From: Lacibacter cauensis
GTDB taxonomy: Bacteria; Bacteroidota; Bacteroidia; Chitinophagales; Chitinophagaceae
Length of the DNA: 64,000 nucleotides
Assembly: GCF_007830055.1 (NCBI RefSeq)
Contig: NZ_VLLE01000005.1
Coordinates: 613,717 to 677,716 of the forward strand
Reading direction: 5' to 3'
Shown piece after piece: positions 27,986-36,731 of the stretch (position 1 is its first letter; each line of letters begins with the position of its first letter). The position numbers and the translations under genes are program-made. The notes beneath the pieces were generated by a model, which was given only the letters and a program-made list of their open reading frames with translations, was not told the origin of the DNA and ran no database searches.

Positions 27986-28873
27986 TTATCTGTTCCGTAC
28001 ACTCCAGCTGATGCCAAAGAGTAAACTGTTTAATGCTTTCTGATCAATTTGCCGGAGCGTAGTAAATCCTGCATCCCAATACGTTAAGGTAATGACACCG
28101 TTTTCTTCGCTGATGCTTTTTAAAACAACGTAGTGTGTGGGAATATGTTTCTTCACTTTGTTGTGATTTTTTTTCCTGAGAATACTGTTGTTGAGATAAA
28201 GAAATACATCACCATGCAATAGTTTCTTCTGCAGCGAATCAACAAGGTGCTTTTGTTTTACACGTACAAGATCGTAGCCGATGCAGCGGATTTCTGTTTG
28301 CATCATGGCCCGCAGCATCCGGTTAAACTTTGAAAGATTGGTTGCAGCCCATAAGCCCAGTTCTCTGTCACGCTTATAATTGAGGTGTAAAAGATTCAGA
28401 TAGCCTTTGTAATGATCGGCCAGTGTAAAAAAGAAAACCTGGTCGGCATCGTTACGGTCAAGTTCACCTTCGTACAAAATGGTGCCGGCTGTTTTTCGCA
28501 CTGCTGCGGTTGGTTTATACCGCACCGATGCATACGTTGCTTCTCCATGTTTATAAAGGTTGAGCATAAACTGTACATACCCCAACGGATCCTGTTCCAG
28601 CAGAATATAGCCAACAGCTGCGTAACCGCAGAAGTTGGTATTACGGCCGGCGTACAGAAATACCGGTTGCTCGGCGTTTCGTTTAAGATTAGCCAGGAAC
28701 AGCTCCGGATTTACATTTTGCCAGAATGTGCTGGCGGTAAGTGTGGTTTGGTTCAGCAATGCAAGTGCCTGTTGTTTTTTGTTGAGGCGTAAGCCGCTGC
28801 TGGTTTGAGCCGTGGCTGCAAACAAGTTCCAACAGAGTAAGCAACAGAATAATAGTCGTGTAGGAATACCCAT
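27986..28873 (-). CDS. Exported protein with papain-like Cys-His-Asp arrangement
   Basis: 295 residues. The signal peptide ends AATAQ (about 23). Three motifs stand in the order and spacing of C39/papain-type peptidases: NFCGYAAVGYI (Cys82), THYVVLKSI (His247) and TYWDAG (Asp267), with GDVFLYLNN before the His motif. The helical region 95-215 is larger than in C39 domains. The assignment rests on motifs only; no database check was possible. It could be a peptidase, amidase or transglutaminase-like enzyme acting outside the cytosol. It is the first gene of a tight pair with a lipoprotein. Confidence 0.65.
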   Translation of the reverse strand: MGIPTRLLFCCLLCWNLFAATAQTSSGLRLNKKQQALALLNQTTLTASTFWQNVNPELFLANLKRNAEQPVFLYAGRNTNFCGYAAVGYILLEQDPLGYVQFMLNLYKHGEATYASVRYKPTAAVRKTAGTILYEGELDRNDADQVFFFTLADHYKGYLNLLHLNYKRDRELGLWAATNLSKFNRMLRAMMQTEIRCIGYDLVRVKQKHLVDSLQKKLLHGDVFLYLNNSILRKKNHNKVKKHIPTHYVVLKSISEENGVITLTYWDAGFTTLRQIDQKALNSLLFGISWSVRNR

Positions 28874-29114
28874 GCTTTGAATAACGCTTATCGCACTAAA
28901 AGTAAAAAGAAACTGTTAACCGAAAGGTTTCTGCGGCACTCATTTGTCATATTTATAACATGCGTGCAGTTGCAAGGATTTGCTGCTTGCATTTCGCTTG
29001 CAGATTGTTTACCTTGTTCAGCTTACTCTTCCATTATTTTTTTCTCCGTTCCCGGTTCAATCTGTACCGATTCGTATTCCTGTATTTGTTCTTCACATCA
29101 AAAAATGACATGTC
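28874..29114. other. Intergenic region, divergent control
   Basis: 241 bp between divergent genes. An open frame 28877-29128 overlaps the next gene and is Cys/Ser-rich with no plausible domain. I see no terminator, repeat or clear promoter box. Confidence 0.4.
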
Positions 29115-29822
29115 ATGAAAAAAAATGAACAGAATCAGGCAACTGCACGCAGAGAATTTTTGGGTGCAGTTGCAGCCGGTGCAGCTGCTATAGGACTGGC
29201 AGCTTTTCCCGGTGCAGCCAATGCAGGACCTTTTTTGGAGAATCGAATGTACGCAGCCGATGAAACAAACCCCGACGAATGGTTTAACCGTATAAAAGGA
29301 AAACATCGCATTGTGTTTGATGCAACGCAGCCACATGAGCTTTTTCCGTTTGCATGGCCGAAAGTTTTTTTATTAACGAATGAAGCTACAGGTACTGGTG
29401 CAAAAGACTGCAGCGTGGTGGTTGTACTACGACATGCTGCTATCGGTTATGCAATGGAGGATAAGCTTTGGGAAAAATATAAGTTTGGCGAAATGTTTCA
29501 TGCCAACGATCCTAAAACAGGAAAAGCTGCAACCCGCAATCCGTTCTGGAAGCCGCAGCCGGATGATTTTAAAATACCCGGTGTAGGTGCGTTGCCGCTT
29601 GGCATCAACGATCTGCAGAACGAAGGTGTGATGTTTTGTTATTGCCAGGCAGCATTTGGTGTTTATTCAACCGTTACTGCTGATGCCATGAAGATGAATG
29701 TAGAAGATGTGCGTAAAGAATGGCAGGCAGGTCTGTTGCCCGGTATTCAACCGGTGCCATCGGGTGTATGGGCGCTTGGCAGGGCACAGGAAAAAGGCTG
29801 CGGTTATATTTTCACAGGTTAG
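29115..29822 (+). CDS. Tat-exported DsrE-like protein
   Basis: 235 residues with a twin-arginine signal: ARREFLGAVAAGAAAIGLAA (Arg12-Arg13), cleavage near AANAG. The mature domain resembles the DsrE/DsrF alpha/beta fold: KHRIVFDATQPHEL, CSVVVVLRHAAIGYAM, LWEKYKFGEMFH, then GVMFCYCQAAFGVYS with two Cys and a final ALGRAQEKGCGYIF. DsrE proteins move sulfane sulfur or reduce thiols through conserved Cys; whether this one does is open. Tat export suggests that it is folded, possibly with a cofactor, before transport. Confidence 0.75.
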   Translation: MKKNEQNQATARREFLGAVAAGAAAIGLAAFPGAANAGPFLENRMYAADETNPDEWFNRIKGKHRIVFDATQPHELFPFAWPKVFLLTNEATGTGAKDCSVVVVLRHAAIGYAMEDKLWEKYKFGEMFHANDPKTGKAATRNPFWKPQPDDFKIPGVGALPLGINDLQNEGVMFCYCQAAFGVYSTVTADAMKMNVEDVRKEWQAGLLPGIQPVPSGVWALGRAQEKGCGYIFTG

Positions 29823-29840
29823 CATTCTCCAACCAAATCA

Positions 29841-29868
29841 AATCCCTCCGGCAGGAGGGATTTTTTTA
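29841..29868. terminator. Terminator between the DsrE-like and Pr6Pr genes
   Basis: AATCCCTCC-GGCA-GGAGGGATT stem with seven T after it, 18 bp past the stop of the plus-strand gene. It lies between convergent genes and runs into the stop of the minus-strand gene. Confidence 0.85.
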
Positions 29869-30486
29869 TACTTTTTTTCTGTTGCCCAGCCATGTAAGCA
29901 ACAGCGATACCAATAGAAAACAGCCGGTAACATACAACGCATTGATAAATGCTTTTGCGTAACCGAGCTTGCTCACATCAATAAAAAAATAAGGATAAAA
30001 GTTGCTGAACGAACCACGTATCAATACATAAACAAGATAGAAGAGCGGATACAGCAGCCAGGTTGAAAGTTGTTGTAAGCCAATATTTCCGGTTGATGCA
30101 TAAATAAACCAATACACAAGTGCAAGCAGTGGTGTAACTGTATGCAACAGGTTGTCTGCAACCAACTGCCAGCCTTGCGGATTCCATTGAGAACGCAATA
30201 CAAGGTTGTACACCATACCCACAATAAAAATATAAACGGTTACAGCAGTAAGCACACCCGGCTTATGAAAGAAGCCTTCCTTCTTTTTTTGTAGCAACAA
30301 GGAAGTAAAGCAAACAGCAACCAAAATGTTTGTGAGAATAGTAAAGTAACTGAAGAAACGGATGATGGCTTCGCCAACTTCGGTGGTTCGATTTACAATT
30401 TGTAAGTAAAACTGCAAGATAACAGCGAACCAGGTGATAGCTGCAATACAAATTTGAAAAGCTCGTTGCGTTTTGGTAACAGGCAT
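29866..30486 (-). CDS. Pr6Pr family membrane protein
   Basis: 206 residues from ATG 30486; an extension to 30558 is in frame but overlaps a terminator stem. Six transmembrane helices are evident (about 10-30, 42-62, 75-95, 112-130, 140-160, 180-200). Motifs match the Pr6Pr/FAR-17a/AIG1-like family: RFFSYFTILTNILVAV, LRSQWNPQG, DNLLHTVTPLLALVYWF and a YPYFFIDVSKLGY segment. The function in bacteria is unknown; distant eukaryotic relatives are lipid hydrolases with Thr/His catalysis. Confidence 0.85.
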   Translation of the reverse strand: MPVTKTQRAFQICIAAITWFAVILQFYLQIVNRTTEVGEAIIRFFSYFTILTNILVAVCFTSLLLQKKKEGFFHKPGVLTAVTVYIFIVGMVYNLVLRSQWNPQGWQLVADNLLHTVTPLLALVYWFIYASTGNIGLQQLSTWLLYPLFYLVYVLIRGSFSNFYPYFFIDVSKLGYAKAFINALYVTGCFLLVSLLLTWLGNRKKV

Positions 30487-30522
30487 GGCGATTGTGTTAT
30501 CATTAAAGTTAATTATTACAAA

Positions 30523-30556
30523 GCAAAAACCCGCTTCAAATGAAGCGGGTTTTTGC
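30523..30556. terminator. Strong hairpin terminator downstream of ahcY
   Basis: A perfect 16-bp stem GCAAAAACCCGCTTCA / TGAAGCGGGTTTTTGC with an AA loop lies 31 bp past the ahcY stop, on its coding strand. It also lies just ahead of the Pr6Pr start and would insulate the two. Confidence 0.88.
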
Positions 30557-30586
30557 ATGCAGCTGAAAGCAATTGCTACAGCGATA

Positions 30587-31915
30587 TTAATAACGATACA
30601 TTTCAGATTTGAACGGACCGTTCACAGAAATACCGAGGTACTCAGCTTGTGCTGCAGTTAATTCATCTAACTGTGCACCTACTTTTGCAAGGTGTAAACG
30701 AGCTACTTTCTCATCGAGATGCTTTGGCAGAACGTATACTTTGTTGTCGTAGTTGGCGTGGTTGTTCCACAATTCAATTTGCGCCAGTGTCTGGTTGCTG
30801 AACGAGTTACTCATCACAAATGATGGGTGACCTGTAGCACAACCAAGATTCACCAAACGACCTTCAGCCAACAGGATGATGTCTTTACCATCAACATTAT
30901 ACAGATCAACCTGTGGTTTAATGGTATCTTTTGTTTGACCGTAGTTAGCGTTCAACCAGGCAACATCAATTTCAATATCGAAGTGGCCAATGTTACAAAC
31001 AATGGCTTTGTCTTTCATTGCTTTGAAATGCTCTGCAGTAATCAGATCACGGCAACCTGAAGCAGTAACGATAATGTCTGCTTCTTTTACTGCATCAATC
31101 ATACGTTTTACTTCAAAACCATCCATTGCAGCTTGCAAAGCACAAATAGGATCGATCTCTGTAACAATTACACGGCAACCTGCACCACGTAAGCTCATGG
31201 CACTTCCTTTACCCACATCACCATAACCACCAACAACAGCTACTTTACCAGCCATCATTACATCGGTAGCACGACGGATCGCATCAACCAGACTTTCCTG
31301 GCAACCATATTTGTTATCGAATTTCGATTTGGTTACAGAGTCGTTTACGTTGATTGCAGGCATTGGTAATGTACCTTTTGCTACACGCTCGTATAAACGA
31401 TGTACACCGGTAGTTGTTTCTTCGCTGATACCTTTAATGCCGGCAATCAGTTCAGTATAGTTATCCAACACCATGTTGGTTAAATCCCCACCATCATCCA
31501 AAATCATATTCAACGGACGCTCAGGTGAACCGAAGAACAAGGTTTGCTCAATACACCAGTCAGCTTCTTCCTGTGTTTGACCTTTCCATGCGTACACACC
31601 AATACCAGCAGCAGCAATAGCAGCAGCAGCATGATCTTGTGTAGAGAAGATATTGCAAGAGCTCCATTTAACTTCAGCACCCAATGCCACGAGTGTTTCA
31701 ATTAACACGGCAGTCTGGATGGTCATGTGCAAACAACCTGCGATGCGTGCATCTTTCAACGGCTGCTTTGGACCATATTCTTCACGGATTGCCATCAAAC
31801 CGGGCATTTCTGCTTCGGCAAGGCGAATTTCTTTACGACCCCATTCTGCGAGGTTGATGTCTTTTACTTTGTATTTCAGATCAAAATCGATCTTGTTTCT
31901 TGTGAGCGTTGACAT
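30587..31915 (-). CDS. ahcY: Adenosylhomocysteinase
   Basis: 442 residues. It hydrolyses S-adenosylhomocysteine to adenosine and homocysteine in the activated-methyl cycle, in the cytosol with bound NAD. Family signatures are present: [30 protein letters not shown], the Rossmann NAD site [24 protein letters not shown] and a C-terminal [10 protein letters not shown], whose penultimate Tyr and preceding Lys close the NAD site in the partner subunit. The promoter box TACCTTTG is 18 bp upstream, and the gene faces a divergent Lrp-type regulator. Confidence 0.97.
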   Translation of the reverse strand: MSTLTRNKIDFDLKYKVKDINLAEWGRKEIRLAEAEMPGLMAIREEYGPKQPLKDARIAGCLHMTIQTAVLIETLVALGAEVKWSSCNIFSTQDHAAAAIAAAGIGVYAWKGQTQEEADWCIEQTLFFGSPERPLNMILDDGGDLTNMVLDNYTELIAGIKGISEETTTGVHRLYERVAKGTLPMPAINVNDSVTKSKFDNKYGCQESLVDAIRRATDVMMAGKVAVVGGYGDVGKGSAMSLRGAGCRVIVTEIDPICALQAAMDGFEVKRMIDAVKEADIIVTASGCRDLITAEHFKAMKDKAIVCNIGHFDIEIDVAWLNANYGQTKDTIKPQVDLYNVDGKDIILLAEGRLVNLGCATGHPSFVMSNSFSNQTLAQIELWNNHANYDNKVYVLPKHLDEKVARLHLAKVGAQLDELTAAQAEYLGISVNGPFKSEMYRY

Positions 31916-31933
31916 TTGTTATAGTTTAGGCTG

Positions 31934-31941
31934 CAAAGGTA
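31934..31941 (-). promoter_or_regulatory. Bacteroidota -7 box upstream of ahcY
   Basis: TACCTTTG on the minus strand matches the known Bacteroidota -7 consensus TAnnTTTG exactly, 18 bp before the ahcY ATG. The -33 element is not clear. Confidence 0.6.
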
Positions 31942-32031
31942 GTTTTTCAGGATAAAATAATGCGAATGTGTATAAATTCAGGAAATCATTCTAATTTGGC
32001 AGGACAGTAAAGAATAAAATCCTGTTTGTAC

Positions 32032-32529
32032 ATGGCAAAAGCGCTTAAAACAGAACAAACGACTAATGAACCCGTTACGCTGGATAAAACCGATCTCAGT
32101 ATTCTGCGGTTGCTGCAGCAAAATGCACGGATGACGGTAAAGGAAATTGCCGATAAAGTGCACCTGAGTACAACGCCTGTACACGAGCGCATTAAATGGT
32201 TGGAGCGGAGTGGTGTCATCAAACAATATGCTGCCTTGATCGATCATGCAAAGGTGAAGAAAGGATTGATGGTGATTTGTTATGTATCGCTGAAAGAACA
32301 CAGCCGCAATGCAGGCACGAAATTTATTAAACATATTAACGAACTGCCCGAGGTGATCGAGTGCTATAATATTTCCGGTGAGTTTGATTTTATGCTGAAG
32401 GTGGTGGCAGAAAACATGGACGATTATTATAACTTTCATGTAAACAAACTGAGCCAAAGCGAAAACATCGGCAATGTGCAGAGTGTGTTTGTGATGGGTG
32501 TGTTGAAGCATACGCAGGTGATGGTTTGA
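32032..32529 (+). CDS. Lrp/AsnC family transcriptional regulator
   Basis: 165 residues from ATG 32032. The N-terminal winged helix (about 18-65) reads LDKTDLSILRLLQQNARMT then EIADKVHLSTTPVHERIKWLE; the C-terminal RAM ligand-binding domain has VSLKEHS, VIECYNISGEFDFMLKVV and NVQSVFVMGVLKHT. Members sense amino acids and bind as octamers. It is divergent from ahcY with 116 bp between, so autoregulation and control of ahcY are plausible but not shown. Confidence 0.92.
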   Translation: MAKALKTEQTTNEPVTLDKTDLSILRLLQQNARMTVKEIADKVHLSTTPVHERIKWLERSGVIKQYAALIDHAKVKKGLMVICYVSLKEHSRNAGTKFIKHINELPEVIECYNISGEFDFMLKVVAENMDDYYNFHVNKLSQSENIGNVQSVFVMGVLKHTQVMV

Positions 32530-32533
32530 AGAA

Positions 32534-32582
32534 GAAGTACGAGGTACGAGGTACGAGGTACGAAGTAAGAAGTAAGAAGTGC
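32534..32582. repeat. Seven tandem 7-bp units
   Basis: Seven consecutive heptamers of the form GA(A/G)GTA(C/A): GAAGTAC, GAGGTAC three times, GAAGTAA twice, GAAGTGC. It starts four bases after the Lrp-type gene's stop codon. Related GGAAGTAAGAAG text occurs near 47843. Confidence 0.8.
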
Positions 32583-32587
32583 GTCCT

Positions 32588-32611
32588 GTCTGACGCCCAC
32601 GTCTGACGGAT
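32588..32611. repeat. Dispersed 24-bp repeat, copy 1
   Basis: GTCTGACGCCCACGTCTGACGGAT, an internal direct repeat of GTCTGACG around CCCAC. It recurs at 47113-47136 with one base changed (A to T). Confidence 0.8.
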
Positions 32612-32653
32612 AATAAGGAGTGAATATTTTTTTCAACTATAAACTAAACATCT

Positions 32654-32962
32654 ATGTACAACTACGATACAGTAACCGAAGCCATTAGTGGTTTAAAAGC
32701 AAGAGGTTTTACGCTCGACTTTAATCTGCAGGTGAATGCCATCCAATGTTTTAATCCCGATCTCAATCTTACGCCACAGGAATTTGAGATCAAAGAAGTA
32801 TACCGTTTCGAAGGCGATACCAATCCCTCCGACGAAGAGATTGTGTATGCCATTGAATCGAAAGACGGGCACAAAGGGGTATTTGTAAATGGCTATGGTC
32901 CTTCGGCTGATGCAGTAGGTGCAGAGATGATGCAGAAGCTCACAGATCATCACAACCAATAG
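32654..32962 (+). CDS. Small conserved protein often misnamed phosphoribosylpyrophosphate synthetase
   Basis: 102 residues, cytosolic. It starts MYNYDTVTEAISGLKARGFT and has FEIKEVYRFEGDTNPSDEEIVYAIES followed by a GVFVNGYGPSAD loop. I recall Bacteroidota homologues named phosphoribosylpyrophosphate synthetase in databases, but the protein is far too short for that enzyme (about 310 residues) and has no PRPP-binding motif, so I assign no function. ATG 32654 follows an AT-rich leader with no obvious ribosome-binding site. Confidence 0.75.
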   Translation: MYNYDTVTEAISGLKARGFTLDFNLQVNAIQCFNPDLNLTPQEFEIKEVYRFEGDTNPSDEEIVYAIESKDGHKGVFVNGYGPSADAVGAEMMQKLTDHHNQ

Positions 32963-33042
32963 GCAAACATTAACAAAAAAATGCGGCTGCAGGGTATTGT
33001 TGCATTCCTGCAGATAACTACTTTAACAGAAAGAAAAACAAA

Positions 33043-33774
33043 ATGAAAAATTACATTGGTGCAGCCATCATTGCAGTGGCTGTTATTGTTGGCCTGTACA
33101 TTATTGGAAATGCCTACAAATACAAATTCAAATCAACCGAAACCATTTCTGTTACCGGTCTTGCAGAAAAAGATTTCACCAGCGATCTCATTGTCTGGAG
33201 TGGTTCGTTTAACCGTTATGGTTTTGAATTGAAAACAGCGTATGCTACACTAAAAGCCGATGAAGCGGCTATACGGTCTTATCTTAATTCGAAAGGTATT
33301 GCCGATAGTAACATTGTGTTTTCGTCGATCGCCATCAATAAAAATTTCCGCCGCAGTTACGACGATAAGGGCAACGAGATCAGTGCAGAGTTTACCGGTT
33401 ATACACTCACCGGTAATGTGCGGGTAGAATCGAAAGACATTAACCGGGTAGAAAAACTGTCGAGAGAAATTACCGAACTGCTGGAGCGAGGCATTGAGCT
33501 GAACTCGAATGCGCCGGAATATTATTACACCCGTTTAAACGAACTGAAAATTGACCTGCTGGCCAAAGCAAGTGAAGATGCCAAAACAAGGGCTGAAACC
33601 ATTGCCAGAAACAGCGGCGGTTCGTTGGGTGGAATTAAGAAGGCAACCATGGGTGTATTCCAGATAACAGGTAAAAATGCCAATGAAGATTACAGTTATG
33701 GTGGAGCTTTCAATACTTCCAGCAAAGAGAAAACAGCATCCATTACGTTGAAGGTGGATTATCTCGCCGATTAA
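33043..33774 (+). CDS. SIMPL domain (DUF541) protein
   Basis: 243 residues. An N-terminal membrane anchor or signal (about 5-25) is followed by a SIMPL/DUF541 domain: ETISVTGLAEKDFTSDLIVWSG near 35-55, a DSNIVFSSIAINKNFR strand, VESKDINRVEKLSREITELLERGI near 125-150, and LLAKASEDAKTRAETIARNSGGSLG near 172-195. SIMPL proteins are periplasmic, of uncertain function, and some are linked to oxidative stress or oligomeric outer-membrane rings. The gene stands 80 bp after the small protein gene. Confidence 0.9.
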   Translation: MKNYIGAAIIAVAVIVGLYIIGNAYKYKFKSTETISVTGLAEKDFTSDLIVWSGSFNRYGFELKTAYATLKADEAAIRSYLNSKGIADSNIVFSSIAINKNFRRSYDDKGNEISAEFTGYTLTGNVRVESKDINRVEKLSREITELLERGIELNSNAPEYYYTRLNELKIDLLAKASEDAKTRAETIARNSGGSLGGIKKATMGVFQITGKNANEDYSYGGAFNTSSKEKTASITLKVDYLAD

Positions 33775-33837
33775 AAAAGTTTTATGCATGTGCCAAACAG
33801 GAAGATCGTATATCGGTCTTCCTGTTTATTTTTAAGA

Positions 33838-36654
33838 ATGAAAACGAAATTTTTGTTTGTCATTCTCTTGTTTTGTACAGCTGTAACAACCAATGCACAG
33901 GTGTTTGGCGGCAATCCTGCTTCATTAAAGTTTTATCAACTCAATACCGATACGGTGCGCATCATCTTTCCAAAATCGCTGGAAAAACAGGCGAGGGAAG
34001 TGGCATGGCTGCAGCACCAGTTGGTGAAACATAATCCGGCATCGTTGGGTATGCAGCACCGTGAGTTCAATGTGGTGTTGCAGAATCAAACAACAACCTC
34101 CAATGCCTATGTTGGTCCGGCTCCCTGGCGCAGTGAGTTTTATATGATGCCGGATTTAAACAACCTGGAAAGTGGTGCGCTTCCCTGGCATCGTTACCTG
34201 GCTTTGCATGAGTTCAGGCATGTAGAGCAGTTCTCTAATTTTAACCGTACCATTCCCAAACTGGCAGGAGTGTTTTTTGGCCAGGAAGGACAGGCAGTAG
34301 CGATGAATCTTTCCGTACCCGATTGGTTTTGGGAAGGTGATGCCGTTTGGCAGGAAACAATGAGCAGCACACAAGGAAGAGGACGATTACCTTCTTTTTT
34401 CAACGCATACCGTTCGTTGTGGTTGGCTAAGAAAAATTATTCGTACCAGAAATTAAGGAACGGATCGTACAGACATTTTGTGCCTAACCATTACGATCTT
34501 GGTTATTTGCTGGTAACCTATGGCCGGGAAAAATATGGCAATGATTTATGGACGAAAGTAAACAACGACGCACTCGATTTTAAACAGCTCGTTTTCTCCT
34601 TCCAGAAAGCCGTTCAAAAATATACGGGAGTAGAGTACAAGCAATTTGTAAACGATGCCTTTAACTGGTATAAGGAAAGAATGCAGGTTGAAGCACATGC
34701 GTTTTTTGCAAACATGCAACCTGTAACAAAAGCAGAAAAGAACAACGTGGTAAACTATCTCTATCCCGTTGAAGAAGCCGATGGCAGTGTATTGGTGTTA
34801 AAAACATCGTACCGGCAGATACCAACATGGGTACGTATCCATCAAAACGGATATGAAGAAAAGCTACGGCCAAAAGATATTACCGAAGATCAGTATTACT
34901 CGTACCGCAACGGTAAGATTGTATACACTGCTTTTGCTACCGATGCACGCTGGGAGTGGAAAACGTACTCAGTCATTAAGATCTGGAATCCTGCAGTAAA
35001 TGAAATAAAAAAGATCACCAGTAAAACACGTTTGTTTCAGCCCGATCTTTCGCCCGATGCAACGAAAGTAATTGCGGTGAATGCAACAACCGATCTGCAA
35101 ACCAACCTGCAGTTGCTTGCAGTAGATGATACGTTGAAAATTGATTTACCGAACAACAACAACTATGTGTATTCGTATCCGAAATTTTCAGCAGATGGTT
35201 CATCTGTTATCAGTGCAGTGCGTAATCAAAAAGGCGAAATGAGTCTGCTGCAAACAACGCTTGCTGCAAACGATGAGAAGTTGTTATTTCCATTCAGCAA
35301 TACTGTTATCGGGTTTGTACAAGTGAGTGGCGATACGGTATTATTTACATCGCCCCAAAATGGACGGGATGCTTTGTACATGTACGATCTGCAACAAAAG
35401 AAATTATTCCGTGCGGCCGAGTTGCCCAATGGTAATTACCAGGCAAGCATCAACACGGCAACAGGGACGCTTATCTGGAATACATTTACGGCCGATGGAT
35501 ATATGTTGCTGAAACAAAAGATCACCGATCTGCGGTTGGTTGAAGAGGCAGCGCCAAGTCAACTGGCTGATCTGTATGTTGCATCAACCAAATCAATTGA
35601 ACGCAATCTGTTGCAGGAAGTGAAGCCGATGGAAGGAGAAGTGAAGCGTTACCATTCTGGTTTAAACTTATTTAATATACATAGTTGGCGGCCCTTTACC
35701 ACCGACCCGGATTATGGGATTACGTTTTACAGTAACAATATCCTCAACACAATGATTGGCGAGTATACCTACAATTACAACCGTAACGAAAAATCGCATG
35801 CTGTTTCTGCTGCGTTGGTATACGGTGGGCTGTATCCACAGTTGTCGGTTGGCGCAGCGCAAACCTGGAATCGCAGCCAAGCGTATAATGCTGATACAAC
35901 GTTTACCTGGAATGTAAGCAACGTAAATGCAGGCGTTACATTGCCGTTTAATTTTACGGGCGGTTTATTGTTCAGCAACCTTACGTTAAGCAGCTCCATC
36001 AATGCAGAGCAAATTAATTTTACAGGCGTTGCCAAACAACTGCTCAACAACCGCACACTCAATTACAGCAGTTCATCCATCAGCTGGGTTACACAAACGC
36101 AAAAAGCGTATCAACAGATCTATCCGAAGTTTGCGAATGTGTTATCTGCACGCTACCGAAGAACCATAAACGGTCAACAGGGTAGCCAGTTGTTATTGAA
36201 TGCAGGTTTGTACTTGCCGGGCTTCTTCCGCAACCATAGCCTGGTGTTGTTTGCTTCAGCTTTTACAAGAGATACTTTGCGGGGCGGTTTGTTCAGCAAT
36301 AATCTTTCCTTTGCCCGTGGGTTTAATGCAGTAAACCTGCCACGTATGTGGAGGGTGAGTGCGAATTATCATTTCCCGATTGTGTATCCCGAATTTGGCG
36401 TCGCCAATCTGATTTATTTTTTGCGTGTGCGTGGCAACCTGTTTTACGATTATACGCATGCAAGAAGTTTGCGGACAGGCAGGGAATTTCCGTTTGAATC
36501 AACAGGTGCTGAAATTTATTTCGACACACGGTTGTGGAATGTACAGTCCTTTACATTTGGTGTGCGGTACAGTCGTTTGCTCACGACTGATGTACTGGCG
36601 CCAAACAAAAATCCAAATCAGTTTGAATTGATTTTGCCGATTGAATTGTTTTAA
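33838..36654 (+). CDS. Exported gluzincin-like domain fused to a beta-propeller and a C-terminal barrel
   Basis: 938 residues from ATG 33838; an in-frame start at 33784 would bury the signal peptide, which ends TTNAQ near residue 21. Residues ~100-260 hold a zinc-protease motif HEFRH (124-128) and a downstream FWEGDAVWQE (Glu166), the gluzincin pattern. Residues ~310-600 show TolB-like propeller strands (LFQPDLSPDATKVIAV, YPKFSADGSSVISAV). The last ~280 residues alternate like an outer-membrane barrel (FAFGVRYSRLL-type strands) and end QFELILPIELF. It is probably a surface-anchored metallopeptidase. Substrate unknown. Confidence 0.8.
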   Translation: MKTKFLFVILLFCTAVTTNAQVFGGNPASLKFYQLNTDTVRIIFPKSLEKQAREVAWLQHQLVKHNPASLGMQHREFNVVLQNQTTTSNAYVGPAPWRSEFYMMPDLNNLESGALPWHRYLALHEFRHVEQFSNFNRTIPKLAGVFFGQEGQAVAMNLSVPDWFWEGDAVWQETMSSTQGRGRLPSFFNAYRSLWLAKKNYSYQKLRNGSYRHFVPNHYDLGYLLVTYGREKYGNDLWTKVNNDALDFKQLVFSFQKAVQKYTGVEYKQFVNDAFNWYKERMQVEAHAFFANMQPVTKAEKNNVVNYLYPVEEADGSVLVLKTSYRQIPTWVRIHQNGYEEKLRPKDITEDQYYSYRNGKIVYTAFATDARWEWKTYSVIKIWNPAVNEIKKITSKTRLFQPDLSPDATKVIAVNATTDLQTNLQLLAVDDTLKIDLPNNNNYVYSYPKFSADGSSVISAVRNQKGEMSLLQTTLAANDEKLLFPFSNTVIGFVQVSGDTVLFTSPQNGRDALYMYDLQQKKLFRAAELPNGNYQASINTATGTLIWNTFTADGYMLLKQKITDLRLVEEAAPSQLADLYVASTKSIERNLLQEVKPMEGEVKRYHSGLNLFNIHSWRPFTTDPDYGITFYSNNILNTMIGEYTYNYNRNEKSHAVSAALVYGGLYPQLSVGAAQTWNRSQAYNADTTFTWNVSNVNAGVTLPFNFTGGLLFSNLTLSSSINAEQINFTGVAKQLLNNRTLNYSSSSISWVTQTQKAYQQIYPKFANVLSARYRRTINGQQGSQLLLNAGLYLPGFFRNHSLVLFASAFTRDTLRGGLFSNNLSFARGFNAVNLPRMWRVSANYHFPIVYPEFGVANLIYFLRVRGNLFYDYTHARSLRTGREFPFESTGAEIYFDTRLWNVQSFTFGVRYSRLLTTDVLAPNKNPNQFELILPIELF

Positions 36655-36673
36655 TACAATTTCACAATTGCAT

Positions 36674-36712
36674 AAAAAAGCCGATGATGTTTTACATATC
36701 ATCGGCTTTTTT
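36674..36712. terminator. Bidirectional terminator
   Basis: AAAAAGCCGATGAT / ATCATCGGCTTTTT stem with a GTTTTACAT loop between convergent genes. Confidence 0.85.
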
Positions 36713-36731
36713 GTAAGTTATCAGAAGCTTT

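Noticed and set aside
28877..29128. 83-codon Cys/Ser-rich frame
   Set aside because: It runs into the start of the Tat protein gene and has no plausible domain or start context.
32534..32611. Possible CRISPR-like array
   Set aside because: Units are 7 bp with no spacers and no cas genes are in the window.
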